64,000 nucleotides of DNA from Ascarosepion bandense (taxonomy: Eukaryota > Mollusca > Cephalopoda > Sepiida > Sepiidae), in the NCBI GenBank assembly GCA_037127315.1, contig JBBBDQ010001270.1, positions 4,892,501-4,956,500 of the forward strand. Reading direction: 5' to 3'. Positions 39,946 to 49,614 of the stretch are shown here, piece by piece; within the stretch, counting starts at the first letter, position 1; every line of letters begins with the position of its first letter. Under the pieces are notes generated by a model, which worked only from the letters and a program-made list of their open reading frames with translations, was not told the DNA's origin and did no database searches. The position numbers were made by a program, and so were the translations under genes.

Positions 39946-40150
39946 AGTACCATTTTCAAAAATGCTGTTTAAAAGGGAATGAAATGTTTCTGAAGTGTTT
40001 GGCGTTAACGTTTAAAGTATATGTGAAACAAAATAGATACTTATAAAATCTTTTAGGGAAGTTACAAGTATATGCGGATTCTAATTAATTGTGGCCACTT
40101 CTGGTCTTTAAACCCCGCGAATATAAGGGAATCACTATATATATATATAA

Positions 40151-40430
40151 ATTCTCTTCCACACGATTGCTTCCCCGACGGCTACAATCTCCAGGAGTTT
40201 AAATGTAAGGTCAATAGACACCTCCTAACACACTAACCTGCTTCCATTTTATCAAACACTCTTCCCATCTGCCCAACCCTTATCCTCGCTATCCTTACTC
40301 ATCTGTCACCTTCCTTCTAACATTCCCTATGTCTAACCACTCCTTCTCTTTTCCTTCTCCTATGTAACCTCATGCGCAATAGTGGCAGTGGAATGCCTTG
40401 CTTGGGGTGAGATGATTAAAAAAAATAATT
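40151..40430 (+). mobile_element. LINE-B 3' end
   Basis: Starts in the last coding block (TCCCCGACGGCTACAATCTC, 'FPDGYNLQEFK'), and includes 'NRHLLTH' stop and the 3' UTR ending GCTTGGGGTGAGATGATT plus A-run. A short TA run precedes it. Confidence 0.85.
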
Positions 40431-41051
40431 AATTTTAAAAAATAATTAAAATGTTGATAAGGTACTACGATTTGTTTATTTAATATTTATTTTGTTCGTA
40501 CAAGAGCTTTCTTTTTTGGACATAAAGTGTGTAAAAAATTGTTTAAATGTTCTGCATACCCGAACGCCTTTAGCTGTTCTTTTACCCATCATTTACATAT
40601 TCTGGAACCAAGTTAATACCCGAGACTTAAATATATATATGACAAGCATTTGCCTCAGCACAAACGAAGTAATCGCTTACAGACTAAAATCGTGATATTT
40701 ACATATCTCTAAACCAAATATATGCTATAGACTCAAATACACATGAAAAGACTGCACCTAACGATGGACCAAGAGACGATAGACTGAAATATGGACGATC
40801 AACATTTACCTAACCACGAACGAAGTAAATGCATATAAACTAAAATATAGATGAGCAATTCAAAAATTAAGTAAATTGTTATAAAATCAAATATAGATGA
40901 CCAAAATTTACATAACCAAGAACCAAGTTAATGCTAATAGACTCAAATAAAGATTGTTAATATTTACCTAAGCCAGAACTATGTAAATACGCATAGACAT
41001 ATATATACAAACACTAATCTAATCACGAACCAAGTAAATGATGATAGACTC

Positions 41052-41867
41052 TGTTGGGGAGTCACCCCTTTTCACACACTCTATGGACTCTTCCAAAGTA
41101 TACAAATAATCCTGCCTACAAAGAACGAGTTGAGTAGTTGTTGTTAGAGTTGCTGAGACTCTTAAACTATAACACTGTCAGCCCTCTGCCTTCGGGTAGA
41201 GGGCGCTCTCTGCTTCCGAGCAGAGAGCAATAACCCAGTCGTGGTTCCGCCGAAGGGTAAAAGTACGACTGGGGAAAAATAGACAGGTATTTTTTGGCCG
41301 GGCCATATAGCCCGGAAATCCCAGTCATAAACTGACCATGTGTCACATGTTGCCCTTACTGGGAGGGACAACTAAATATAGTAGTTGTTGTTAGAGTTGC
41401 TGAGACTCTTCAACTATAACACTGTCAGCCCTCTGCCTTCGGGTAGAGGGCGCTCTCTGCTTCCGAGCAGAGAGCAATAACCCAGTCGTGGTTCCGCCGA
41501 GGGGTAGAATCACGACTGGGCAAAAATAGACAGACATTTTTTGGCCGGGCCATATAGCCCGGAAATTCCAGTCAAAACTGACCATGTGTCACATGTTGCC
41601 CTTACTGGGAGGGACAACTAAATATAGTTGTTAGAGTTGGTGTTTGTCGGATCAGTTTAACCGCCGCTCGTTGGTCAGCAAGAATATAGACTTATTACCC
41701 GGACTTACTTCTTTGTATATATTTGACTCCTACTAACAAGTATTCCTGAATCTACTAACCGTGTACAGGTTGTATATCTTTCGTTTAATACACTTATCTT
41801 TTTTCCTCTCATATCTTTTTTGGCTTATTATTATATTGTGTGCTTTTCTAAACAAGAATCCACAACA
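41052..41867 (+). mobile_element. Solo LTR with 5-bp target duplication
   Basis: 816 bp starting TGTTGGGGAGTCACCCC and ending GAATCCACAACA, so the termini TGTTG/CAACA are exact inverses. GACTC flanks it at 41047-41051 and 41868-41872. It sits in the 56-bp satellite. The right 200 bp resemble the right part of the LTR at 50646. Inside is a 247-bp tandem duplication (41135-41628). Confidence 0.93.
41135..41628. repeat. Two 247-bp tandem copies, each with four hairpins
   Basis: Units start TAGTTGTTGTTAGAGTTGC at 41135 and 41382 and differ at only a few bases. Each carries GCCCTCT/AGAGGGC (7 bp), GCTCTCTGCT-TCCG-AGCAGAGAGC (10-bp stem, 4-nt loop), CCCAGTCGT/ACGACTGGG (9 bp) and CCGGGC-CATATA-GCCCGG (6 bp). 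Confidence 0.95.
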
Positions 41868-42069
41868 GACTCAAATATAGATGACGAATAATTATTTAAC
41901 CATAAAGTAAAATGTTTATAATCCCAAATATAGATGAGCGATATTTGCATATTTTCGAACCAAGTAAATGCTTACAGAGTCAAATTTGGATGACCAACAT
42001 TTAGTTTACCAAGAAACAAATAAATAAATATAGAATTAAATAAGAATGATTGACAATGAATTAAATACA

Positions 42070-43045
42070 AAACCTTGAGCGGGATCTACACTCTGTGGTG
42101 AACTGGGGCAAGAAGTGGCTTGTCAACTTCAATTCATCTAAGACCAAGCTGTTGTCTGTCAACCATTACAGGCAACCTCTTCTGCCTCCCATAAGCATGG
42201 ACCAGATGATTCTCCCGGAGAGTAATACACTACGCCTCCTCGGACTTACCCTGTCCTCAGACCTCAAATGGAACCACTATATTGAATCCATAGCAAAATC
42301 TACTGCTAAGAAGATTGGGTCACTATGTCGATCCAGGATGTTTTTTCCGCCTGAATCCATCCTGCATATATACAAGTCAACCATCCGTCCGTGCATGGAG
42401 TACTGCTGCCATTTATGGTCAGGTGCCCCTGCCGTTCTCCTCAGTGTTCTTGACAAGCTCCAAAGGAGAGTCTGTAATGTGATAGGTACTGATCTGGCGA
42501 CTCGTCTGCAGCCACTTTCCCATCGTCGAAATGTGGCCTCCCTCTGTCTCTTCTATAAATACTTTCATGGCTTTTGCTCGGATGAGCTTAAGTCACTGAT
42601 GCCTCCTCAACAGGTGTTTACCCGTTCAACCAGACTGGCAACTGGGTCCCACCCATTCACAGTCAGGTTAGCCAAACGCAGACGACAATTCTACTCCTGC
42701 AGCTTCCTCTCTCGCACTTCCCGCCTGTGGAACTCACTCCCGTATTCTTGCTTTCCTGACGGCTACGACCTCCAGAAATTTAAAAGCAAAGTTAATACTC
42801 ACCTACTAACCACTGGCCTCTAGCTCTCTCCCCTCCCCTGTATAACCTTCCCTTTCTCTCCGCCCATGTACCTGTCATTGCACCTGCTTTCTCAGCTTTC
42901 TATTGTTCCTTTCTAACTAGCTTGTACTCCTCACTCTTTTCTAATTAATCTTTTTACATTTATGTAACCCCCTGCACATCAGTGGCGTTTCTGCCTTGCT
43001 CGGGGTGAAATGATTAAAAAAAAAACAAGAAAAAAAAAAAACAAG
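42070..43045 (+). mobile_element. LINE-B, 5'-truncated young copy
   Basis: Begins at coding sequence 'LERDLHSVVNWGKKWLVNF' and runs without frameshift to the stop at 42823, then 3' UTR and an A-rich tail broken by two C/G-containing interruptions (43015-43043). Inserted in the 56-bp satellite. Confidence 0.93.
42095..42823 (+). pseudogene. LINE-B ORF2 C-terminal third (intact frame, 242 codons)
   Basis: Reads 'WLVNFNSSKTKLLSVNHYRQ', 'LPESNTLRLLGLTLSSDLKW', 'STIRPCMEYCCHLWSGAPAV', 'LDKLQRRVCNVIGTDLATRL', 'CLFYKYFHGFCSDELKSLMP', 'SRTSRLWNSLPYSCFPDGYD', and ends 'NTHLLTTGL'. It is an undamaged reading of the thumb and C-terminal domain, but the catalytic RT motifs are absent through 5' truncation. 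The listed first codon is GTG and not a real start; the frame is open to about 42072. Confidence 0.88.
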
Positions 43046-43439
43046 TAGCTCAAATATAGAAGATTAACATTAACCGAACCACGATTTAAGAAATTGCATA
43101 TCGATTAAATAGAGATGGCAAACATTTACCATTCATTTCGTATAGACTCGAATCTAGATAACCAATATTTATCTATTTTTGAACCGAGTAAATTCTTTTA
43201 TTCTCATATATGGATGACCAGTATTTACATATGCCCGAACCAGGTAAATACTTATAAAATATATTAAATATCACCAACATATACCTAACCCCGAACCAAG
43301 CAAATTCGTTTAATCTCATATAGAGATGATCAGTATTTACATATGCCCGAACCAGGTAAATACTTCTAGAATCTAATAAAAATCACCAACATTTACTTAA
43401 CCCTGAACCAAATAAATTAATCTAGTCTCAAATATAGAA

Positions 43440-44100
43440 AACAAGTACTTATATATGCCCGAGTAAATTCTTTTAGTCTTTTTTAGTATTTATATATGCC
43501 CAAGTAAATACATTTAGTCTTAAATATTGATAACCAATATTTATACATGCCCAATTAAATTATTTAGTCTCAAATATAGATAACCAGTATTTACATATGC
43601 CCGAGTAAATTCTTTTAGTCTTTTTTAGTATTTATATATGCCCAAGTAAATACATTTAGTCTTAAATATTGATAACCAATATTTATACATGCCCAATTAA
43701 ATTCTTTAGTCTCAAATATAGATAACCAGTATTTACATATGCCCGAGTAAATTCTTTTAGTTTTTTTTAGTATTTATATATGCCCAAGTAAATACATTTA
43801 GTCTTAAATATTGATAACCAATATTTATACATGCCCAATTAAATTCTTTAGTCTCAAATATAGATAACCAGTATTTACATATGCCCGAGTAAATTCTTTT
43901 AGTCTTTTTTAGTATTTACATATACCCAAGTAAATTCTTTTAGTCTTTTTTAGTATTTATATATGTCCAAATAAATGTTTTAGTCTCAAATATAGATAAC
44001 CAGTATTTACATATACCCAAGTAAATTCTTTTAGTCTTTTTTAGTATCTATATATGTCCAAATAAATGTTTTAGTCTCAAATATAGATAACCAGTATTTA
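43440..44100 (+). repeat. 142-bp higher-order repeat in the satellite
   Basis: CAAATATAGATAACCAGTAT recurs at 43571, 43713 and 43855 (exactly 142 bp apart) with matching interior (GTCTTTTTTAGTATTTATAT, TTGATAACCAATATTTATAC). Shorter variants follow to about 44100. Confidence 0.92.
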
Positions 44101-44234
44101 AATCTGCCCGAAACAGGTAAATGTTCATAGAATCTAATAAAGGTCACCAACATTTACCTCACCCCGAACCAAGTAAATTCTTTTTATCTCATACATAGAT
44201 GACCAGTATTTACATATGACAAAACCAGATGAAT

Positions 44235-44390
44235 GATTATCCACCTCGGTGTCCTCGACCAAATCCAACGGATAATCTGTCATGTGATAGATCCCGACCT
44301 GGCAGCTAGGATACAGTCGCTTTCTCACCGACGCAGTGTGGCTTCCCTGTGTCGCTTCTACAAATACTTTCACGGCTTCTGCTCCGATAA
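44235..44390 (+). pseudogene. LINE-B internal fragment embedded in the satellite
   Basis: Reads 'GVLDQIQRIICHVIDPDLAA', 'RIQSLSHRRSVASLCRFYKY', 'FHGFCSD' and stops abruptly with satellite on both sides. It has neither a LINE 3' end nor poly(A), so it did not arrive as a normal LINE insertion. Confidence 0.85.
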
Positions 44391-44579
44391 ATATAACAAA
44401 AAATCACCAACAGTTTCTTAACCCCGAACCAATTAAATTTTTTCCTCTCATATATAGATAGCCATTTTTTGCATATAGCTGAACCAGGTAAATGCTCGTA
44501 GACACAAATATAAATGACAAAAATGTACCAAACCAAGACCCACGTAAATGCTTAAAGTCTCATGTTAAGATTAATTATA

Positions 44580-45274
44580 TTAGGTTGTCCCAAAAGTTCG
44601 TAAATACTTGCGAAATGGGTCTATCTAGTCGAGCACATTCGAGACAAGCGGTGTGTTCAGAAAGGGAAAGAGATACCGTCGGTTCCAAAACAAGATCGAT
44701 TCAGTATTGAAGGAATCGTGCATTTTGAGTTGGTTCCGGATGGTCGTGCCATCAGTGCCGAACTTTACTGTCAGCAACTTGAGCGGGTCTACGAAAAGTT
44801 GAAGCAAAAGTACCCGGCTCTGTTCAACCGAAAGCGCGCTTTGATGCAGCAGGACAATGCCAAGCCACACACCGCCGGGAAGACCAAAGGCAAGTTTGAA
44901 GAGCTGGCCGGCGTTGAGGTTCTGCTAGATCCAGCCTACAGTCCTGACTGTGCTCCATCAGATTACGGCCTTTTCCGCTCAATGCAACACTTTCTGAAGG
45001 GCCGCCGATTCGACTCGTTTGATGAAGTCGAGGAAGCGTGTCAAGAATTCTTTGATTCGAAGCTGGCTGAATGGTACTTTGACCAGATCCGAAAGCTTGC
45101 AGATCGATGGCAGAAAGTCTTGGAAAATGATGGTCTTTATTTTCAGTAATAATTTTTGTTGTTTTTGCGAAGAAAATTTCAATTTTTTGCAAGTGTTTTC
45201 GGGTAACCTTAGATTACTTGGCGAGTAAAATGTCAATTTTTTGCAAGTGCTTACGAAATTTTGGGACAACCTAA
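44580..45274 (+). mobile_element. Mariner-like element, internally deleted
   Basis: Starts TTAGGTTGTCCCAAAAGTTC and ends in the complement (..TTTTGGGACAACCTAA), flanked by TA (44578-44579, 45275-45276). 695 bp long, about half the usual length. It lies inside the 56-bp satellite. An extra copy of GTAAAATGTCAATTTTTTGC beside TTTCAATTTTTTGC near the right end shows a short local duplication. Confidence 0.93.
44718..45149 (+). pseudogene. Mariner transposase C-terminal half
   Basis: The frame of 143 codons contains 'LMQQDNAKPHTAG' with the second catalytic Asp (residue about 71) and 'AYSPDCAPSDYGLF' with the third (about 105), spaced 34 as in D,D34D. It ends 'LADRWQKVLENDGLYFQ' stop. The N-terminal half, including DNA-binding domain and first catalytic Asp, is deleted; only about 90 bp separate the terminal repeat from the coding sequence. 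Non-functional but little decayed. Confidence 0.9.
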
Positions 45275-45499
45275 TATTTACACGCTTCCGACCCAAGTAA
45301 ATTCATATAGACCTCAATTATAGATAACCAACTTTTATCTATCTACGAACTAACTTCATGCTTATTGACTTACATATAGATTACCAATATTTACATATTC
45401 CCCAACCAAGTCAATGCATACAAAATCAAATATAAATGACGAATATTTTCTTATCCCTGAACGATGGAAATTCATATAATATTTGACCTTATTTTATCA

Positions 45500-46150
45500 G
45501 ATTGCACAATATTAGCACCCACTGAATATTAAATCCGGCTTGATAGAATGGATCACTATCTGCATTGGAAAATATGTAACTTTTATAGAAAGGAAACTTC
45601 AAGAAAACGATAATAATCAGCACCCATACTCGGTTACAGAGGTAGGACCTGTAACAAATTTATGGGACTTTACAATGCACACAGACAGAACAATCAAAGT
45701 TAATTGCCCAGACATCGTGATCAAAGACCACAAAAACAGAATGTGCTTTCTTATTGATGTGACAGCCCTTGTAGATTGTAATGTATCTTTGAAAATCTTC
45801 AAAACATTATCAAAATACAAGGATCTTAAAGTGGAAGTCTAAGAAATGTTGTACATGAGGACATGAATAATTCCTGTTGTAGTTGGAGCCCTCGGTTCGA
45901 TTGGAAATGTTGCGATAGACACATTGAAGGGATTCATGGTAGCCAATTCCTTAAAGAAATCCAAAAAAAGAAAAAAAATGGACTTACAGGTTCAGCTCAC
46001 GCATTGCGAATGTGTGCGATCTTAGTTTTTTTTTGTTTGTTTTTCTTTTACAAAAACTCATCAGTTCAAGATTTCATGAAGCCATTTTTGACCTTAGATC
46101 TAAGTTTTCTGACAGGTACCCGGAAATGTTTACACAACAGAAACCCAATG
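45500..46150 (+). pseudogene. LINE-C 3' part: restriction-like endonuclease
   Basis: The frame 45540-45842 reads 'VGPVTNLWDFTMHTDRTIKV', 'NCPDIVIKDHKNRMCFLIDV' and 'FKTLSKYKDLKVEV'. The PD...(D/E)xK-type block 'PDIVIKDHKNRMCFLIDV' is the restriction-like endonuclease placed after RT in R2/NeSL-type LINEs. After a stop and a frame change come 'IPVVVGALGSIGNVAIDTLK' and the 3' UTR to about 46150, where an AAT tail begins. Confidence 0.85.
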
Positions 46151-46152
46151 AA

Positions 46153-46204
46153 ATAATAATAATAATAATAATAATAATAATTATTATTATTATTATTATT
46201 ATTA
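46153..46204. repeat. (AAT)n(ATT)n palindrome
   Basis: About eight AAT units turn directly into about eight ATT units. The left half is the 3' tail of the plus-strand LINE-C copy, the right half that of the minus-strand copy. Confidence 0.95.
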
Positions 46205-46520
46205 TGTCATTTTTCATCATATTTCGATTTCTGCTTTGATCTCACTACCAACCAAGTCTGCGGGGAGACCTAAGGCAGGTAGTGGCGTGTTGTTATGGCT
46301 CCATTTCATGTTTTTCTATCTTCCCTATCATCCCCAGCATTACATAGATAAAGTTTTCCTTAGTGTGTGGGCTGTACTTAATAAGACAATTTTTTGTATA
46401 TCTCTTAAGCTGGGGTTTCCAGGGATTCTTTCAATGTGTTGTTTTGTTCCATTTTTTATCATTCCAAGTGCACCTACTATCACTGGCACAACTCTTGTTT
46501 TCAATTTCCACATTTTTTTA

Positions 46521-46525
<5 letters not shown>
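46205..46525 (-). mobile_element. LINE-C 3' end, inverted copy
   Basis: The reverse complement matches 48590-48900: GTGCACTTGGAATGATAAAA, AAGAATCCCTGGAAACCCC and ACCTGCCTTAGGTCTCCCCG. 5'-truncated. Confidence 0.9.

Positions 46526-46573
<48 letters not shown>
46526..46573. repeat. (ATT)n microsatellite
   Basis: About 15 ATT units adjoining the inverted LINE-C piece. Confidence 0.95.
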
Positions 46574-46575
46574 AT

Positions 46576-46600
46576 GGGATCGTTAATGCTTAACGATCCC
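46576..46600. repeat. Perfect 11-bp hairpin
   Basis: GGGATCGTTAA-TGC-TTAACGATCCC, immediately upstream of LINE-C coding sequence. Confidence 0.95.
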
Positions 46601-46649
46601 ACTAAAATTCCTACATAGATAACCAAAGGAATTACATATTCTACCCAAG

Positions 46650-47438
46650 AATAGTGACATAAACAACCCGAAAAACTACAGACCAATTACATGCCTTCCG
46701 ACAACATACAAACTATTAAGATCTATTTTAACAAAACAGACATATTTATTTTTGAAAAGAAATGACATGTTACCGCTTGAACAAAAGGGTTGCAAACGTG
46801 GCTGTTACGGATGTAAAGACCAATTGCTTATTAACAGAATGATCCTGGAAAACTGCTACAATACAAAGAAAAATCTTAGTACTGCCAGGATAGATTATCG
46901 TAAGGCATTCGATAGTGTGCCACATTCCTGGATTTTAAAGACTTTAAATACATGCAAGATATCACCCGTCATCATCAATTTCATCAAACAATGCATGTCG
47001 ATATGGAAAACAACCCTTTACCTCAATCGTATAAATGGAACTTATAATTATGGTTAAATAAACATCAAAAGAGGTATATTTCAAGGTGATTCTTTGTCTC
47101 CCTTACTATTCTGCATGTCATTAATAGCACTAACCAGTCAATTTAACAAGACAGAATGTGGTTATAAAATAGCCCAAAAGAAAATAAGCCATCTATTTTA
47201 CATGGATGACTTAAAGTTGTATGTTAAGAATGATAACGAGTTGGAAGGTCTTCTGCAAACTGTAAAATGCTTCAGCGAAGACATTGGAATGAAATTCAAT
47301 TTGAATAAATGTGCTAAAACTACAGTTTTACGTGGATCACTACAACGAACACCCTCAATTAGCTTAGACCCTGTTGTAACAATAAAAGAATTAAAGTCAG
47401 AAGAAGCTTATAAATACCTTGGTATAAATAAGAGTTAA
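46650..47438 (+). pseudogene. LINE-C reverse transcriptase
   Basis: Reads 'NPKNYRPITCLPTTYKLL' (about 46665-46720), 'EQKGCKRGCYGCKDQLLINR', 'RIDYRKAFDSVPHSWIL' with the first catalytic Asp (about 46890-46940). After a stop at 47055 it continues 'GIFQGDSLSPLLFCMSLIAL', 'HLFYMDDLKLYVKND' with the YMDD box intact (about 47190-47235), 'FNLNKCAKTTVLRG' and 'EEAYKYLGI'. The RT motifs themselves are well preserved. Confidence 0.88.
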
Positions 47439-47454
47439 AAAATTCACCATAAAA

Positions 47455-48070
47455 AATGAAAGAAGTAGTGCATGAAGAGTACTATAGAAGGCTACGACTG
47501 ATATTAAAAACTGAATTAAATTCACAGAACAGAGTTATGGCCCTTAATAGCCTTGCAATCCCAGTTGTCTAATATAGTTTCAGCATCTTAAACTGGACTC
47601 TAAACGATATCAGGCGAATGGATTCTAAAACAAGAAAGCTTCTTTCTAAGCATAAGATGCATCATCCAAAGGCTGATGTAGACCGTCTATACATACCCCG
47701 TAAAGAAGGTGGAAGGGGTCTTATTCAGCTAGAATTGTCATACAAGGCAACAACTATGGGCTTACTAACATACATAGAAACAACAAAGGACTGGATGATA
47801 CAATTAGTAAAGCATCATGAAGGAAGAAAGAAAGAAAAAACATACAATAATAAAAGAAGGCAGTAAATACAAACAAGATTTACATTTAGTAGATTCTGTA
47901 GAAAAGCAAAACAGAAGCCAAGAACCAACTATTGCGGCAAAAAATATGAAAATGAAAGCCAAAGATAAAGCTCTTGAACAGATGAAACAACGCTGGCAAG
48001 ACAAACCTCTGCATGGCCAATATCCAGAACGTGCTAATAAATCCAATGTTGATAAAGTTGATACTCATTG
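47455..48070 (+). pseudogene. LINE-C post-RT connection region
   Basis: Pieces read 'EEYYRRLRLILKTELNSQNR', 'ALNSLAIPVV', 'RRMDSKTRKLLSKHKMHHPK', 'ADVDRLYIPRKEGGRGLIQL' and 'QRWQDKPLHGQYPERANKSN'. These are typical of the region between RT and zinc finger in this LINE group. Two frame changes and stops. Confidence 0.82.
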
Positions 48071-48071
48071 A

Positions 48072-48560
48072 TTGTTACGTGCATCTGGATTTACGTCTGA
48101 GACTAAAGGCTTTATTCTTGCAGCGCAAGACCAAAGTCTTTTCACTAGGAATTTTCAGGCAAATATTATATATAATAATGTGGATCCAAAATGCAGGTTC
48201 TGTGATAAACACCAAGAAACAATAGACCATCTAATCTCAAGTTGTTCTGTACTTGCCCCAAATGAATATAAAAATCGTCACGATAGAGTGGGGGTAATAT
48301 TTACATTGTCCAATGTGCAAACACTATGGAGAATCTGTAAACAAACACTGGTATAAACATCACCAAGCACCGGTTACAGAAATAGAAGATGTCACCATTC
48401 TATGGGATTACACCATCTACACAGGCAGAAAAATTGAAGCAAATAGGCCCGGCATTATTGTTAAAAACCAGAAAGAAAAACTTGTCTATTAATTGATATG
48501 GCTTGTCCAGCGGATTGTAACATAGTAACCAAGGAATTCGAAAAATTGTCAAAATATAAA
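48072..48560 (+). pseudogene. LINE-C CCHC finger and restriction-like endonuclease
   Basis: 'LRASGFTSETKGFILAAQDQ' leads to 'CRFCDKHQETIDHLISSC', a C-x2-C-x8-H-x4-C finger, then 'NEYKNRHDRVG'. A frameshift near 48310 precedes 'WDYTIYTGRKIEANRPGIIV', 'LLIDMACPADCN' and 'EKLSKYKDLEIEIEKN', the endonuclease core. It compares with the same block at 45620-45840. Confidence 0.85.
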
Positions 48561-48939
48561 GATCTGGAAATTGAAATAGAAAAAAATGTGAAAATTGAAA
48601 ACAAGAGTCGTTCCAGTGATAGTAGGTGCACCTGGAATGATAAAAAATGAAAAAAAAACAACACATTGAAAGAATCCCTGGAAACCACAGCTTAAGGGAT
48701 ATACAAAAATTGTCTTATTAAGTACAGCCCACACACTAAGGAAAACTTTGTCTATGTAACGCTAGGGATGATAGGGGATATAGAAAAAACATGAAATGGA
48801 TCCATAACAACACGCCACGACCTGCCTTAGGTCTTCCCGCAGACTTGGTAGGTAGTGCGAACATAGCAGAGATCGAAATATGATGAAAAATGACGTAATG
48901 ATTGTAATAGAAAAAGTAGAACACTTAAAAACGGACCTG

Positions 48940-49200
48940 AAAAACTGCATAATATGAATGAAAAAGGTCCCAAACTTAATAAAATCGGACTTTTTCCATC
49001 AAAATGATCATATTATTATTAAAAGGAAAGATCAAAGTAATTTTTAATCATGTTTAAAAACTTTTTAATCCCTTCTAAGATGTTCGAAATGTCGGTAGAA
49101 AATCTTGTTTTGATTTTAGTTAGCGGGCAACCAAAACGTTACGACTGCTTACAATGGAAAACGTAATGATTACATTACCCGCTTTTTTCCGGTGACAAAC
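48940..49200 (+). repeat. Dispersed repeat D, uninterrupted copy
   Basis: TCGAAATGTCGGTAGAAAAT, TTAGCGGGCAACCAAAACGT and GAAAACGTAATGATTACAT recur at 49750-49790 plus 50075-50140. A further related stretch lies near 17690-17850. Class unknown. Confidence 0.8.
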
Positions 49201-49342
49201 ACATTAATTTGAAATTTCTCCCCCCCCCCCCCCCAACAAAAAGCACAATTCTAGGAAAGCTTAATATTTTTCTTAAAAGTTACAAGCAATACTTTTTTTT
49301 AAAGCGAAATTAAAAAAGTGGTGGGGAAGCAAATCATTTCAG

Positions 49343-49436
49343 AATAAAATGACTAATACGTATTATAGCAAATAAATAAAATGACTAATACGTATTATAG
49401 CAAATAAATAAAATGACTAATACGTATTATAGCAAA
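49343..49436 (+). repeat. 32-bp tandem repeat (3 units)
   Basis: GACTAATACGTATTATAGC occurs at 49351, 49383 and 49415. Each unit contains the palindrome AATACGTATT. Confidence 0.95.
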
Positions 49437-49614
49437 GTAACAATCAATTGATTCTCATAGTAAAATTAAAGACATGGCATACATTGTCAAAACAAACAAA
49501 AAAATACATAAAATTTGCTCTGATTGTCATTTCTTGTAAGGAGCAATAAGTTTCACTCCTTGCTTGTGAAACATTTTTTTTTAAAAATGGAGTTAAGTAG
49601 GTATCTCCATTAAA

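Larger units (their letters stand above)
38637..40135 (+). mobile_element. pogo/Tigger-type element, non-autonomous, carrying two SINEs
   Basis: Left end CAGTGAGTCCCCGCCTATTC and right end (complement AGTGATTCCCTTATATTCGC) match the CAGT...CCCC...TTCGCG style of Tigger/pogo termini. At 38945 a short frame 'MLLKGPAFSKASGKEPNQ' stops early and may be a transposase N-terminal vestige. Two SINE-S copies lie inside. Between them GGCCATCTTG and AACGTCT recur in short repeats. About 950 bp remain without the SINEs. Confidence 0.65.
40690..45490 (+). repeat. 56-bp-period satellite array, invaded by several elements
   Basis: Units of about 56 bp read 'aaatatagatgaccaatatttacatatgcccgaaccaagtaaatgc..' with drift. 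Examples of the core ATGCCCGAACCAGGTAAATAC are at 43231 and 43343 (112 bp apart). Array segments: 40690-41051, 41868-42070, 43046-44234, 44391-44579 and 45277-45490. The intervals hold a solo LTR, two LINE-B pieces and a mariner. No frame is open across units. Confidence 0.88.
46600..48900 (+). mobile_element. LINE-C, longest copy (R2/NeSL-like)
   Basis: Contains RT, connection, zinc-finger and restriction-like endonuclease regions in order, then a 3' UTR shared with 46205-46525. The start is truncated inside RT domain 1 or earlier. At least five frameshifts or stops interrupt it. No AAT tail is obvious at its end, only GTAATGATTGTAATAG. Family assignment rests on motif order; a phylogeny was not made. 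Confidence 0.85.

Noticed and set aside
44824..45296. Minus-strand frames of 122 and 105 codons
   Set aside because: Shadows of the mariner transposase coding on the plus strand.
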